A stretch of DNA of 64,000 nt from Ramlibacter sp. (lineage in GTDB: Bacteria; Pseudomonadota; Gammaproteobacteria; Burkholderiales; Burkholderiaceae_C). This document shows, piece by piece, positions 10,057 to 18,108 of the stretch. A program made the position numbers and the translations under genes. Position 1 is the stretch's first letter. Every line of letters begins with the position of its first letter. The stretch covers positions 4,278,001 through 4,342,000 of the forward strand of contig JAHBZM010000001.1 in assembly GCA_019635435.1 (NCBI GenBank), read 5' to 3'. Below the pieces are notes generated by a model. It was not told the origin of the DNA. It worked only from the letters and a program-made list of their open reading frames with translations, and searched no databases.

Positions 10057-10422
10057 TCAGCTGAGGGCTTTGATCTTGGCCATCAGCTCGTCGGCGTCCA
10101 CCGGCTTGGTGATGTAGTCGCGGGCGCCCTGGCGCATGCCCCAGACCCGGTCAGTTTCCTGGTTCTTGCTGGTGCACATGATGATGGGCACATCGGCGTA
10201 CAGCGGATCGCGGGTGATCGCGCGGGTCAGCTGGAAGCCGTTCTGGCCGGGCATCACCACGTCCATGAGGATCAGGTCCGGCTTTTCCTCGCCCAGGCGG
10301 CGGAAGGCGTCTTCGGCGTTTTCTGCTGTCTTGACGGCAAAGCCGTTCTTCTGCAGCAGGTCGGTCATGAACATCAATTCGGTCTTGGAATCATCCACGA
10401 CCAATACCTTGTGTATCGGCAT
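10057..10422 (-). CDS. pilH: Twitching motility response regulator PilH
   Basis: This 121-aa stand-alone receiver protein is one of two CheY-like outputs of Pil-Chp. The acidic pair is at D10-D11, the phosphoacceptor is D54 in LILMDVVMPG, the switch Thr/Ser is in IIMCTSK, and the conserved Lys is K106 in DYITKPVD. I chose the ATG at 10422 because AAGGAG lies 7 bases upstream. A GTG one codon earlier is possible. The start overlaps the last base of the pilG stop, suggesting translational coupling. In Pseudomonas PilH opposes PilG and promotes retraction; that is transferred knowledge. Confidence 0.94.
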   Translation of the reverse strand: MPIHKVLVVDDSKTELMFMTDLLQKNGFAVKTAENAEDAFRRLGEEKPDLILMDVVMPGQNGFQLTRAITRDPLYADVPIIMCTSKNQETDRVWGMRQGARDYITKPVDADELMAKIKALS

Positions 10423-10820
10423 CACGCTACTCCTTGTTGAATGGCACCAAATTGCTGAACGGTCTGCAGCAACTGGTCCTTGGTGAACGGTTTGGTCAAA
10501 TAGTCCTGCGAGCCGACCATGCGGCCGCGCGCCTTGTCAAAAACACCGTCCTTGGACGAGAGCATCACAACCGGCACCGAGGCGAATTTCGCGTTGCGCT
10601 TGATGATGGCGCAGGTCTGGTAGCCATCGAGACGGGGCATGAGGATATCGCAGAAGATCAGATTGGGCAGGTAATCGTTGACCTTGGCGAGCGCGTCAAA
10701 GCCATCCTCGGCAAGCATGACCTCGTGGCCGCCCTGCTTGAGGAAAATCTCGGCGCTGCGGCGGATGGTGTTGCTGTCGTCAATCACCAGGACCTTGAAG
10801 CCTGATCCATTCGTGCTCAC
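10422..10820 (-). CDS. pilG: Twitching motility response regulator PilG
   Basis: This 132-aa single-domain receiver has D14-D15, phosphoacceptor D58 in LIFCDILMPRLDGY, Ser/Lys in VVMLSSK, and K110 in DYLTKPF. The first residues FKVLVIDDSNTIRRSAE match PilG closely. It is phosphorylated by ChpA and drives pilus extension in characterised relatives. It is the first pil gene of the cluster, 60 bp downstream of the rubredoxin gene, and shares its direction with all the following pil genes. Confidence 0.95.
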   Translation of the reverse strand: MSTNGSGFKVLVIDDSNTIRRSAEIFLKQGGHEVMLAEDGFDALAKVNDYLPNLIFCDILMPRLDGYQTCAIIKRNAKFASVPVVMLSSKDGVFDKARGRMVGSQDYLTKPFTKDQLLQTVQQFGAIQQGVA

Positions 10821-10880
10821 TTGGCGCTGCTCCTCATTCTTTCAACGACGCCGGGGCGCACGTTATTGGCCGTGCGGCCC

Positions 10881-11054
10881 CTAAATCTGAACCATTTCAA
10901 AATCTTCCTTGCGGGCGCCGCATTCAGGGCAGGTCCAGTTCATCGGCACATCGGCCCACAGGGTTCCGGGTGCCAGTCCATGATCGGGAGCTCCGGTGGC
11001 TTCATCGTAAATCCACCCGCAGATCAGACACATCCAAGTTTTAGTTTCGGTCAC
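10881..11054 (-). CDS. rubA: Rubredoxin
   Basis: This 57-aa small iron protein carries one Fe coordinated by two Cys pairs: CLICG near residues 9-12 and CPECG near 42-45. The usual aromatic spacing (WIYDEATG, APGTLWADVPMNWTCPECG, DFEMV) is intact. Rubredoxins pass electrons to oxygen- or radical-detoxifying enzymes or hydroxylases; no dedicated partner is adjacent. The start is a GTG at 11052-11054; an internal ATG at 11031-11033 would remove the first seven residues and lie right before the first Cys, so GTG is preferred. A minus-strand TACAAT at 11086-11091 could be its -10. Placement upstream of pilG is a common betaproteobacterial arrangement. Confidence 0.93.
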   Translation of the reverse strand: MTETKTWMCLICGWIYDEATGAPDHGLAPGTLWADVPMNWTCPECGARKEDFEMVQI

Positions 11055-11148
11055 AGCTTAAAGGGCCTTCGCATAGAATGCAACGATTGTATCGAGGCAC
11101 TGTGACCGAGCCGCGCACAAGCCGCCGCCCCCTGCTGGATTCAGGCCT

Positions 11149-12090
11149 ATGACAAACCCCAATTCCCCGCTTCCGCCGTCCAGCCCCCCCGGGGAAGACG
11201 ATGACGACCAGGTCAATCCGGCCTGTGTGATGGTCTTCAATGCCAGCGACCCGAGCGGCGCGGGCGGCCTGGCCGGCGACGTGTCCGCCGTGGCCTCGGT
11301 CGGCGCCCACGCCCTGCCCGTGGTGACCGGCGCCTACGCCCGTGACACGGCCGAGATATTCGACCATTTCTCCTTTGACGAAGAGGCCGTGACCGAGCAG
11401 GCCCGCACCATTCTTGAAGACGTTCCGGTGCAGGTGATCAAGGTCGGGTTCGTGGGCACGCCCGAAGTGATTTCGGCCATCGCCGAGATCGCCGCCGACT
11501 ACGCCGACGTACCACTGGTGGCCTACATGCCCAATCTTTCCTGGTGGAACGAAGACCAGATCGACGGCTACCTGGACGCGTTTCGCGAGCTGTTGCTGCC
11601 GCAAACCACCGTGTTGGTAGGAAACCACAGCACCCTGTGGCGCTGGCTGCTGCCGGACTGGGGCAGCGACCGCCCGCCGGGTGCGCGCGACATCGCCAAG
11701 GCTGCGTCTGAAGTAGGTGTTCCGTACACGTTGGTGACCGGCATTCCCCTGCCCGACCAGTTCGTGGACAACGTGCTGGCCACGCCACAGACCGTGCTGG
11801 GCAGCGAAAAATTCGAGCGTTTCGAGGCGGTGTTCTCGGGTGCTGGCGACACGCTGTCGGCCGCGCTGGCGGCCCTGCTGGCCAGCGGCAGCGACCTGGA
11901 GGCCGCCACCACCGAGGCCCTCAGCTACCTGGACCGCTGCCTGGACGGCGGTTTCCGGCCCGGCATGGGCAATGTGCTGCCCGACCGCCTGTTCTGGGCC
12001 CAACCCGAGACCGGGGACGAAGACGCCTCGGACGACCCCGTCGACGCCCTGCAGGGCTTTGCCCTCCCACCCCATGACACCAAGCACTGA
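11149..12090 (+). CDS. thiD: Hydroxymethylpyrimidine/phosphomethylpyrimidine kinase ThiD
   Basis: This 313-aa ribokinase-fold enzyme of thiamine synthesis makes HMP-PP from HMP by two phosphorylations. VMVFNASDPSGAGGLAGDVSAVASVGAHALPV is the typical ThiD N-terminal substrate region (residues about 25-60), with VIKVGFVGTPE in the middle. The C-terminal anion hole lies in VFSGAGDTLSAALAALL, where GAGD has the catalytic Asp. It is slightly longer than Escherichia coli ThiD because of an acidic N-terminal extension (about 24 aa) and a tail. The last 17 bases overlap hemL, suggesting one transcript. It is divergent from the rubredoxin/pil operon. Confidence 0.92.
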   Translation: MTNPNSPLPPSSPPGEDDDDQVNPACVMVFNASDPSGAGGLAGDVSAVASVGAHALPVVTGAYARDTAEIFDHFSFDEEAVTEQARTILEDVPVQVIKVGFVGTPEVISAIAEIAADYADVPLVAYMPNLSWWNEDQIDGYLDAFRELLLPQTTVLVGNHSTLWRWLLPDWGSDRPPGARDIAKAASEVGVPYTLVTGIPLPDQFVDNVLATPQTVLGSEKFERFEAVFSGAGDTLSAALAALLASGSDLEAATTEALSYLDRCLDGGFRPGMGNVLPDRLFWAQPETGDEDASDDPVDALQGFALPPHDTKH

Positions 12091-13378
12091 CCGCAACCTG
12101 GCCCTGTTTGAGCGCGCCCGCCAGTACATTCCCGGCGGCGTCAATTCCCCGGTGCGCGCCTTCCGCGCGGTCGGCGGCACCCCCCGTTTCGTGCAGCGCG
12201 CCCAGGGTGCATATTTCTGGGACGCCAACGACCGGCGTTATATCGACTACATCGGCTCCTGGGGCCCGATGATCCTGGGCCACGGCCACCCCGCCGTGGT
12301 TGACGCCGTGCAAAAGGCCGTGCTCGAGGGCTTTTCCTATGGCGCGCCGACCGAGCGCGAGATCGAGCTGGCCGAGGAGATCCTCGCCCTGGTGCCGTCC
12401 ATGGAGATGGTGCGGCTGGTCAGCTCGGGCACCGAGGCGGCCATGAGCGCGATCCGGCTCGCGCGCGGCGCGACCCGGCGCAGCAAGCTGATCAAGTTCG
12501 AGGGCTGCTACCACGGCCACGCCGACGCCCTGCTGGTCAAGGCCGGCTCGGGCCTGGCCACCTTCGGCAACCCCACCAGCGCGGGCGTGCCACCCGAGGT
12601 GGTGCAGCACACCCTGGTGCTCGAGTACAACAACGTCGCGCAGCTCGAGGAGGCCTTTGCGGTGCACGGCGCCGACCTGGCCTGCCTGATGATCGAGCCG
12701 ATTGCGGGCAACATGAATTTCGTGCGCGCCAGCCTGCCGTTCATGCAGCGCTGCCGCGAGCTGTGCACCCAGCACGGCGCGCTGCTGGTGTTTGACGAAG
12801 TCATGACCGGCTTTCGCGTCGCGCTGGGCGGCGCCCAGGCGGTCTACGCCGCGGCGCTGCCGGGCTTCAGGCCCGACCTCACGGTGATGGGCAAGGTGAT
12901 CGGCGGCGGCATGCCGCTGGCCGCGTTTGGCGGGCCCCGCGCGGTCATGGAGCAACTGGCCCCGCTCGGGCCGGTCTACCAGGCCGGCACGCTGTCGGGC
13001 AACCCGGTGGCCACGGCCTGCGGCCTGGCCACGCTGCGCGAAATCCGCAAGCCGGGCTTCTTTGAAGAGCTGTCGGCGCAAACGCGCTCCCTGGTGGCCG
13101 GCCTGAGCGAGGCCGCCCAGGCCGAAGGCGTGGCCTTCAGCGCCGATTGCGAGGGCGGCATGTTCGGCTTCTTCCTGCTGGACGCGCTGCCGCAGAACTA
13201 CCCGGCCGTGATGAAGAGCGATGGCGCCCGCTTCAACACCCTGTTCCATGGCCTGCTGGAGCGGGGCGTCTACATCGCGCCCGCGCTCTACGAAGCCGGC
13301 TTTATCAGCGCCGCCCACAGCGACGCCGACATTGCGCAGACCGTCGCAGCGGCCCGCGAGGTTTTCAAGTTGCTCTGA
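12074..13378 (+). CDS. hemL: Glutamate-1-semialdehyde 2,1-aminomutase
   Basis: This 434-aa PLP enzyme converts glutamate-1-semialdehyde to 5-aminolevulinate in the C5 haem pathway. Motifs are an N-terminal IPGGVNSPVRAFRAVGG, SSGTEAAMSAIRLAR, the CYHGHADALLVKAGSG loop, FDEVMTGFR, and the PLP-binding Lys in MGKVIGGGMPLAAFGG. Length is normal for the family. The chosen ATG lies inside the 3' end of thiD in another frame; upstream in-frame codons belong to thiD and give no family sequence. A hairpin with T-run lies just after the stop (13395-13426). Confidence 0.96.
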   Translation: MTPSTDRNLALFERARQYIPGGVNSPVRAFRAVGGTPRFVQRAQGAYFWDANDRRYIDYIGSWGPMILGHGHPAVVDAVQKAVLEGFSYGAPTEREIELAEEILALVPSMEMVRLVSSGTEAAMSAIRLARGATRRSKLIKFEGCYHGHADALLVKAGSGLATFGNPTSAGVPPEVVQHTLVLEYNNVAQLEEAFAVHGADLACLMIEPIAGNMNFVRASLPFMQRCRELCTQHGALLVFDEVMTGFRVALGGAQAVYAAALPGFRPDLTVMGKVIGGGMPLAAFGGPRAVMEQLAPLGPVYQAGTLSGNPVATACGLATLREIRKPGFFEELSAQTRSLVAGLSEAAQAEGVAFSADCEGGMFGFFLLDALPQNYPAVMKSDGARFNTLFHGLLERGVYIAPALYEAGFISAAHSDADIAQTVAAAREVFKLL

Positions 13379-13440
13379 ATTTCATAGCGCACCAAGGCCG
13401 CCAGTCCTGGACTCCAGGCCTTTTTCGCTTGAAACCCGGG
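13376..13440 (+). repeat. Dispersed repeat, copy A
   Basis: The body GGCCGCCAGTCCTGGACTCC is followed by AGGCC, a T-run and CGCTTGAAAC. It shares the palindromic core with the copies at 48241-48309, 53107-53170 and 24721-24792 (inverted). The head is eroded to ATTTCATAGCGCAC. It starts on the hemL stop codon and fills the gap to purH. Confidence 0.7.
13395..13426 (+). terminator. Probable intrinsic terminator between hemL and purH
   Basis: AGGCC (13395-13399) pairs with GGCCT (13417-13421), with further pairing possible inside, and five Ts follow. It lies between convergent genes. The sequence is part of repeat copy A, so the repeat seems to act as the terminator for hemL. Confidence 0.55.
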
Positions 13441-13446
13441 AAAAAA

Positions 13447-15021
13447 TCAGTGCCGGAAGTGGCGCACGCCTGAAAACACCATGGCCACGCCGCGCTCGTT
13501 GGCCGCGTCAATGACCTCAGAATCGCGCATGCTGCCACCGGGCTGGATCACGCAGGTCGCGCCCGCATCGACCACCACATCGAGCCCGTCGCGGAACGGG
13601 AAGAACGCGTCGCTGGCCACCACCGTGCCCTGCAATGACAAGCCGGCGTGACCGGCCTTGATGCTGGCGATGCGCGCGGAGTCGAGCCGGCTCATCTGGC
13701 CCGCGCCCACGCCCATGGTCATGCCGCCCTGGCAGAACACGATGGCATTGGACTTCACGTACTTGGCCACCTTCCAGGCAAACAGCAGGTCCTGCAATTG
13801 CTGCGGCGTCGGCGCCTTCTGCGTGACCACCTTGAGGTCGGCCAGCGTGAGCTCGTGGTTGTCGGCGGTCTGCATCAGCAGGCCCGAGCCCACGCGCTTG
13901 ACGTCCATGAGGTTGCGGCCGTTGTCCCAGTCGGTCGCGCCGCCCGGCGGCAGGTCGATCTGCAGGATGCGCACATTGGCCTTGGCCTTGAACACCTCCA
14001 GCGCCTCCGATGTGAAGGCCGGCGCCATCAGCACCTCGACAAACTGCTTGCTGATGGCCTGCGCGGCCGGGCCGTCCAGCGTGCGGTTCAGCGCGATGAT
14101 GCCGCCAAACGCCGAGGTCGGGTCGGTCTTGAAGGCCTTGCTGTAGGCCTCCAGCGCATCGGCGCCCACGGCCACGCCGCAGGGGTTGGCGTGCTTGACG
14201 ATGACGCAGGCAGCCGAGTCGGTGAAGCTCTTCACGCATTCCCAGGCCGCGTCGGCATCGGCGATGTTGTTGTAGCTCAGCTCCTTGCCCTGCAGCTGTT
14301 TGGCCGTGACCAGCGAACCGGGCGCCGGGTACAGGTCGCGGTAGAAGGCCGCCTGCTGGTGCGGGTTCTCGCCGTAGCGCAGGTCCTGCAGCTTGATGAA
14401 GCGGCCATTGGCCTGGCCCGGGAACAGCGAGTGGCTGCCATCGTCCTGGATGCGCGAGAGGTAGTCGCTGATGGCGCCGTCGTAGTTGCTGATGCGGTTG
14501 AAGGCGGCCACGGCCAGCGCAAATTTCGTCTTCTCGCCGATCCGGCCGCCCGCCTTGAGCTCGTCGACCACGCCCGCGTACTGCGAGGCGTCGGTCAGCA
14601 CCGCCACGTCCTTCCAGTTCTTGGCCGCGCTGCGCACCATGGCCGGGCCGCCGATGTCGATGTTCTCGATCGCGTCCTCCAGCGTGCAGCCGGCCCGGGC
14701 CACCGTGGCCTCGAACGGGTAGAGGTTGACCACCAGCAGGTCGATGGTGTCGATGCCATGCTCGCGCAGCGCCGCCATGTGGGCCGGCACATCACGCCGG
14801 GCCAGCAGGCCGCCATGCACCTTGGGGTGCAGCGTCTTGACGCGGCCGTCCAGCATTTCGGGGAAGCCGGTGACCTCGGCCACCTCGGTCACGGGCAGGC
14901 CCTGCTCGGCCAGCAATTTGGCCGTGCCGCCGGTGGAGATGAGCTTGACCCCCAGGCCATGCAGCGCCTGGGCGAGTTCAATGATGCCGGTCTTGTCGGA
15001 AACGGAAATGAGTGCGTTCAT
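13447..15021 (-). CDS. purH: Bifunctional AICAR transformylase/IMP cyclohydrolase
   Basis: This 524-aa enzyme carries out the last two steps of purine synthesis, formylating AICAR and closing the ring to IMP. The N-terminal MGS-fold IMP cyclohydrolase domain shows ALISVSDKTGIIELAQAL and LISTGGTAKLL. The C-terminal transformylase domain shows LRYGENPHQQAAFY, the KHANPCG motif and GVGAGQMSRLDSA. Length is normal. It lies 3 bp after fis, which in turn overlaps dusB, so dusB-fis-purH probably form one operon. Confidence 0.97.
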   Translation of the reverse strand: MNALISVSDKTGIIELAQALHGLGVKLISTGGTAKLLAEQGLPVTEVAEVTGFPEMLDGRVKTLHPKVHGGLLARRDVPAHMAALREHGIDTIDLLVVNLYPFEATVARAGCTLEDAIENIDIGGPAMVRSAAKNWKDVAVLTDASQYAGVVDELKAGGRIGEKTKFALAVAAFNRISNYDGAISDYLSRIQDDGSHSLFPGQANGRFIKLQDLRYGENPHQQAAFYRDLYPAPGSLVTAKQLQGKELSYNNIADADAAWECVKSFTDSAACVIVKHANPCGVAVGADALEAYSKAFKTDPTSAFGGIIALNRTLDGPAAQAISKQFVEVLMAPAFTSEALEVFKAKANVRILQIDLPPGGATDWDNGRNLMDVKRVGSGLLMQTADNHELTLADLKVVTQKAPTPQQLQDLLFAWKVAKYVKSNAIVFCQGGMTMGVGAGQMSRLDSARIASIKAGHAGLSLQGTVVASDAFFPFRDGLDVVVDAGATCVIQPGGSMRDSEVIDAANERGVAMVFSGVRHFRH

Positions 15022-15024
15022 GGG

Positions 15025-15261
15025 TTATTTCAAAAGCTTGTGTTCAACGAGTTTCTTGCGCAGCGTGTTGCGGTTCAGGCCCAGCCATTCGGCGGCTTTG
15101 GACTGGTTGTTGTCGGCCTTGATCATCACCACCTCCAGCAGCGGCTTCTCGACCACCTTGACCATCATGTCGTACAGGCCGTCGGGCTCCGTGCCGCGCA
15201 GGTCCTTGAAATAGCCCTCCAGGCTGATGCGAACGCATTCCTCGATCTGTTTCTTGCTCAT
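15025..15261 (-). CDS. fis: Nucleoid protein Fis
   Basis: This 78-aa DNA-bending and regulatory protein binds degenerate AT-rich sites. It starts MSKKQIEECVRISLEGYFKD and ends with the helix-turn-helix in ADNNQSKAAEWLGLNRNTLR followed by KKLVEHKLLK, matching the Fis C-terminus. The ATG overlaps the dusB stop in an ATGA arrangement, as in enterobacteria, where dusB-fis is co-transcribed and growth-phase controlled. The size is shorter than E. coli Fis (98 aa), as usual in betaproteobacteria. Confidence 0.95.
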   Translation of the reverse strand: MSKKQIEECVRISLEGYFKDLRGTEPDGLYDMMVKVVEKPLLEVVMIKADNNQSKAAEWLGLNRNTLRKKLVEHKLLK

Positions 15262-16307
15262 GCGGTTGCTTCCACCTCTTGCTCGGTGCCCAGGCCGGCA
15301 CCGCCTGTGCCGGCCGGCATGCGGTCCATCGCCTGGCCCAGGCCGTCCAGGTAATCGGCCACGGCCTGCCATTGGGCGTCACGGTCTTCCAGCAGGTTCA
15401 TGCGGGCGCGGAACGCGGCGCCGCCGGGCAGCTCGCGCACGTACCAGCCAATGTGCTTGCGCGCGCTGCGCACGCCGGTGAAATCGCCATACAGCGCGTA
15501 ATGGTCCAGCAGGTGATCCAGCAGGACGCGCCGCACCTCGGCCACCAGCGGCGGCGCGAGCTCGGTGCCCGTGGCCAGAAAGTGCGCGATCTCGCGAAAA
15601 ATCCACGGCCGCCCCTGGGCCGCGCGGCCGATCATCACGGCGTCGGCGCCGGTCAGCGCCAGCACCTCGCGCGCCTTTTGCGGCGTGGTGATGTCGCCGT
15701 TGGCCACCACGGGGATGCGCACCGCGGCCTTGACCGCGGCAATCGTTTCATATTCGGCCTGGCCGCTGTAGCCCTGCTCGCGCGTGCGGCCATGCACCGT
15801 GAGCATCTGCACGCCCGCGTCCTCGAACAGGCGCGCCAGCGCCACGGCGTTGCGGTGCGCCTGGCACCAGCCGGTGCGCATCTTGAGCGTGACCGGCACG
15901 CCGCGCGGCGCGCACGCGTCCACCACGGCCTGCACGATGCCCAGCGCCAGCGTTTCGTCCTGCATCAGGGCCGAGCCGGCCCACTTGTTGCAGACCTTCT
16001 TGGCCGGGCAGCCCATGTTGATGTCGATGATCTGCGCGCCGCGGTCGATGTTGTACAGCGCCGCCTCGGCCATCATGGGCGCGTCGGTGCCCGCGATCTG
16101 CACGGCGATCGGCCCGGGCTCGCCCGCGTGGTCGGCCCGGCGCGAGGTCTTGAGGCTGTTCCACAGCTCGCGCCGCGACGTCACCATCTCGCTGACCGCA
16201 TAGCCCGCACCCAGCGCCTTGCACAGCTGGCGGAACGGCCGGTCGGTCACGCCTGCCATGGGCGCCACGAACAGATTGTTCGCGAGGGTGTGGGGACCGA
16301 TGTTCAT
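15258..16307 (-). CDS. dusB: tRNA-dihydrouridine synthase B
   Basis: This 349-aa FMN enzyme reduces uridine to dihydrouridine in tRNA D-loops. The TIM barrel starts with NNLFVAPMAGVTDRPFRQL. The catalytic region is INMGCPAKKVCNKWAGSALM, where the second Cys is the proton donor. VTLKMRTGW, VHGRTREQGY and VVANGDITT with MIGRAAQGRPWIF are the phosphate-binding and substrate loops. The C-terminal helical domain is present. The order dusB-fis supports the B assignment. A short insertion WCQAHRNAV after KMRTG is common in this lineage. Confidence 0.96.
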   Translation of the reverse strand: MNIGPHTLANNLFVAPMAGVTDRPFRQLCKALGAGYAVSEMVTSRRELWNSLKTSRRADHAGEPGPIAVQIAGTDAPMMAEAALYNIDRGAQIIDINMGCPAKKVCNKWAGSALMQDETLALGIVQAVVDACAPRGVPVTLKMRTGWCQAHRNAVALARLFEDAGVQMLTVHGRTREQGYSGQAEYETIAAVKAAVRIPVVANGDITTPQKAREVLALTGADAVMIGRAAQGRPWIFREIAHFLATGTELAPPLVAEVRRVLLDHLLDHYALYGDFTGVRSARKHIGWYVRELPGGAAFRARMNLLEDRDAQWQAVADYLDGLGQAMDRMPAGTGGAGLGTEQEVEATA

Positions 16308-16417
16308 GGAGACGGGATGCAGCTGCTGAAAAATGAGGCACGATTGTAGCTGCCCAAAATTTCAGCAATTGAAATGCGCGCGGCACCCGCCAGGCACCTG
16401 CCTATACTGCCCCACCC

Positions 16418-16888
16418 ATGGAAGCCTGGCTCGAATCACTGCTCACGCTGCTCGCGCTTCCCCGCTACGGGCTGAGCACGCTGTTCGTGGTGTCCTTCGT
16501 CTCCGCCACCCTGCTGCCGCTGGGCTCCGAGCCCGCGCTGTACGGGCTGGTGCGCCTGAACCCGGACCTGTTCTGGCCGGCCATTGCCGTGGCCACGGCG
16601 GGCAACACCCTGGGGGGCGCGGTGGACTGGTGGCTGGGCTATGGCACGCACCGGGCGGTGGACCGGTGGGGTCATTCCGCCAGCCACGTGCGCGCGCTGG
16701 GCTGGCTGGAGCGGCTCGGCCCCCGGGCCTGCCTGCTGGCCTGGCTGCCCGTGGTCGGCGACCCGCTGTGCGCGGTGGCCGGCTGGCTCAAGCTGCCGTT
16801 CTGGCCCTGCGTGGGCTACATGCTGATCGGCAAGTTCCTGCGCTACCTGGTGATGACGGTGGCGCTGCTGACCATGTGGCCGGTTTGA
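16418..16888 (+). CDS. YqaA-family small membrane protein
   Basis: This 156-aa inner-membrane protein resembles the YqaA branch of the DedA/SNARE-associated superfamily. The sequence has helices near residues 16-45, 50-70, 105-125 and 130-150. The family signature regions are SATLLPLGSEPALYGL, GNTLGGAVDWWLGYG and WLPVVGDPLCAVAGWL, with the conserved Gly-Asp/Pro pair. DedA relatives act as lipid scramblases or lipid-carrier flippases; no substrate can be assigned here. A possible -10 (TATACT) lies about 15 bases before the ATG. It is divergent from dusB. Confidence 0.85.
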   Translation: MEAWLESLLTLLALPRYGLSTLFVVSFVSATLLPLGSEPALYGLVRLNPDLFWPAIAVATAGNTLGGAVDWWLGYGTHRAVDRWGHSASHVRALGWLERLGPRACLLAWLPVVGDPLCAVAGWLKLPFWPCVGYMLIGKFLRYLVMTVALLTMWPV

Positions 16889-16909
16889 GCCAGTGATTCA
16901 AACCGGGAA

Positions 16910-16985
16910 TGCGTGGATCCGGCTACGCCGGTCCGCCGCATTGCCCCCCAGTGGGGGAGGCGCGCACAGCGCGCTTCGGGGGGTG
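16910..16985. repeat. GC-rich intergenic repeat-like element
   Basis: The segment holds several short inverted pairs: CCGGCTACGCCGG, CCCCCCAGTGGGGG and GCGCGCACAGCGCGC, then TTCGGGGGG. It lies between convergent genes (YqaA-like and ychF). I recall similar elements between genes of Comamonadaceae; only one clear copy is in this window. It could act as a bidirectional terminator, though no T-run is present. Confidence 0.5.
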
Positions 16986-18077
16986 TCAAACATTGAACAG
17001 GAAATTCATCACATCGCCATCCTTGACGATGTACTCCTTGCCTTCGCTGCGCATCTTGCCCGCGTCCTTGGCGCCCTGCTCGCCCTTGAAGGTGATGAAG
17101 TCGTCAAAGGCAATGGTCTGGGCGCGGATGTAGCCGCGCTCGAAGTCGGTGTGGATCACCCCCGCGGCCTGCGGGCCGGTGGCGCCAATGGCCACGGTCC
17201 AGGCACGCACTTCCTTGACGCCGGCCGTGAAGTAGGTCTGCAGGCCCAGCAGCTTGAAGGCCGCGCGGATCAGGCGGTTCAGGCCCGGCTCGTCCTGGCC
17301 GATCTCGGCCAGGAACATCTGCTTGTCCTCGTCGCTCATGTCGGCCATCTCGGCTTCCATCTTGGCGCAGATCGCCACCACGGGCGCGTTCTGCGCCGCG
17401 GCGTACTCGCGCAGGCGGTCCAGGTAGGGGTTGTTGTCAAAGCCGTCCTCGGCCACGTTGCCGACAAACATCGCGGGCTTGGCCGTGATCAGGCACAGCG
17501 GCTTGACCAGGGGCAGGTCTTCCTTGCTGAATTCCAGCGCGCGCACCGGCGTGCCCTGGTTCAGCGCCGCCTGGCATTTCTCGAGGATGGCGACGATCTT
17601 GGCCGCCTCCTTGTCGCCCGAGCGCGCGGTCTTGGTGTGGCGGTGCAGCGCCTTCTCCACCGTGGTCAGGTCGGCCAGGCAGAGTTCGGTCTGGATCACC
17701 TCGATGTCGGAGATCGGATCGACCTTGCCGGCCACGTGGATCACGTTCTCGTCGTCGAAGCAGCGCACCACGTTGACGGTGGCATCGGTCTCGCGGATGT
17801 GCGCCAGAAACTGGTTGCCCAGGCCCTCGCCCTTGCTCGCGCCCGCCACCAGGCCGGCGATGTCGACAAACTCCACGATGGCCGGCACGATGCGCTCGGG
17901 CTGCACGATCTGCGCCAGCTGGCCCAGCCTCGGGTCGGGCAGTTCCACAATGCCCACGTTGGGTTCAATGGTGCAGAAGGGGTAGTTTTCCGCGGCAATC
18001 CCCGCCTTGGTCAAGGCGTTGAACAAGGTGGATTTCCCTACATTGGGCAGGCCTACAATGCCGCACTTCAAGCTCAT
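16986..18077 (-). CDS. ychF: Redox-regulated ATPase YchF
   Basis: This 363-aa Obg-family P-loop protein prefers ATP over GTP. The P-loop is GLPNVGKSTLFNALTKAG, with switch region NYPFCTIEPNVGIVELPD, Walker B FVDIAGLVAGASKGEGLGN, and the NMxP-like variant SAKMEAE replaced by ICAKMEAEMADM. The C-terminal TGS-type domain reads LQTYFTAGVKEVRAWT and ends EYIVKDGDVMNFLFNV. Known relatives bind ribosomes and negatively affect oxidative stress responses. Its ATG overlaps, on the opposite strand, a possible upstream start of the 7TM gene, so the two promoters must be interleaved. Confidence 0.96.
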   Translation of the reverse strand: MSLKCGIVGLPNVGKSTLFNALTKAGIAAENYPFCTIEPNVGIVELPDPRLGQLAQIVQPERIVPAIVEFVDIAGLVAGASKGEGLGNQFLAHIRETDATVNVVRCFDDENVIHVAGKVDPISDIEVIQTELCLADLTTVEKALHRHTKTARSGDKEAAKIVAILEKCQAALNQGTPVRALEFSKEDLPLVKPLCLITAKPAMFVGNVAEDGFDNNPYLDRLREYAAAQNAPVVAICAKMEAEMADMSDEDKQMFLAEIGQDEPGLNRLIRAAFKLLGLQTYFTAGVKEVRAWTVAIGATGPQAAGVIHTDFERGYIRAQTIAFDDFITFKGEQGAKDAGKMRSEGKEYIVKDGDVMNFLFNV

Positions 18078-18108
18078 GACAGTTCCCGAAAATCAAGCCC
18101 GAAAGTGT

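Noticed and set aside
16324..16368. GCTGAAA...TTTCAGC inverted pair upstream of dusB
   Set aside because: Only 7 bases per arm at a distance of about 30 in an AT-richer promoter region; too weak to call an operator.
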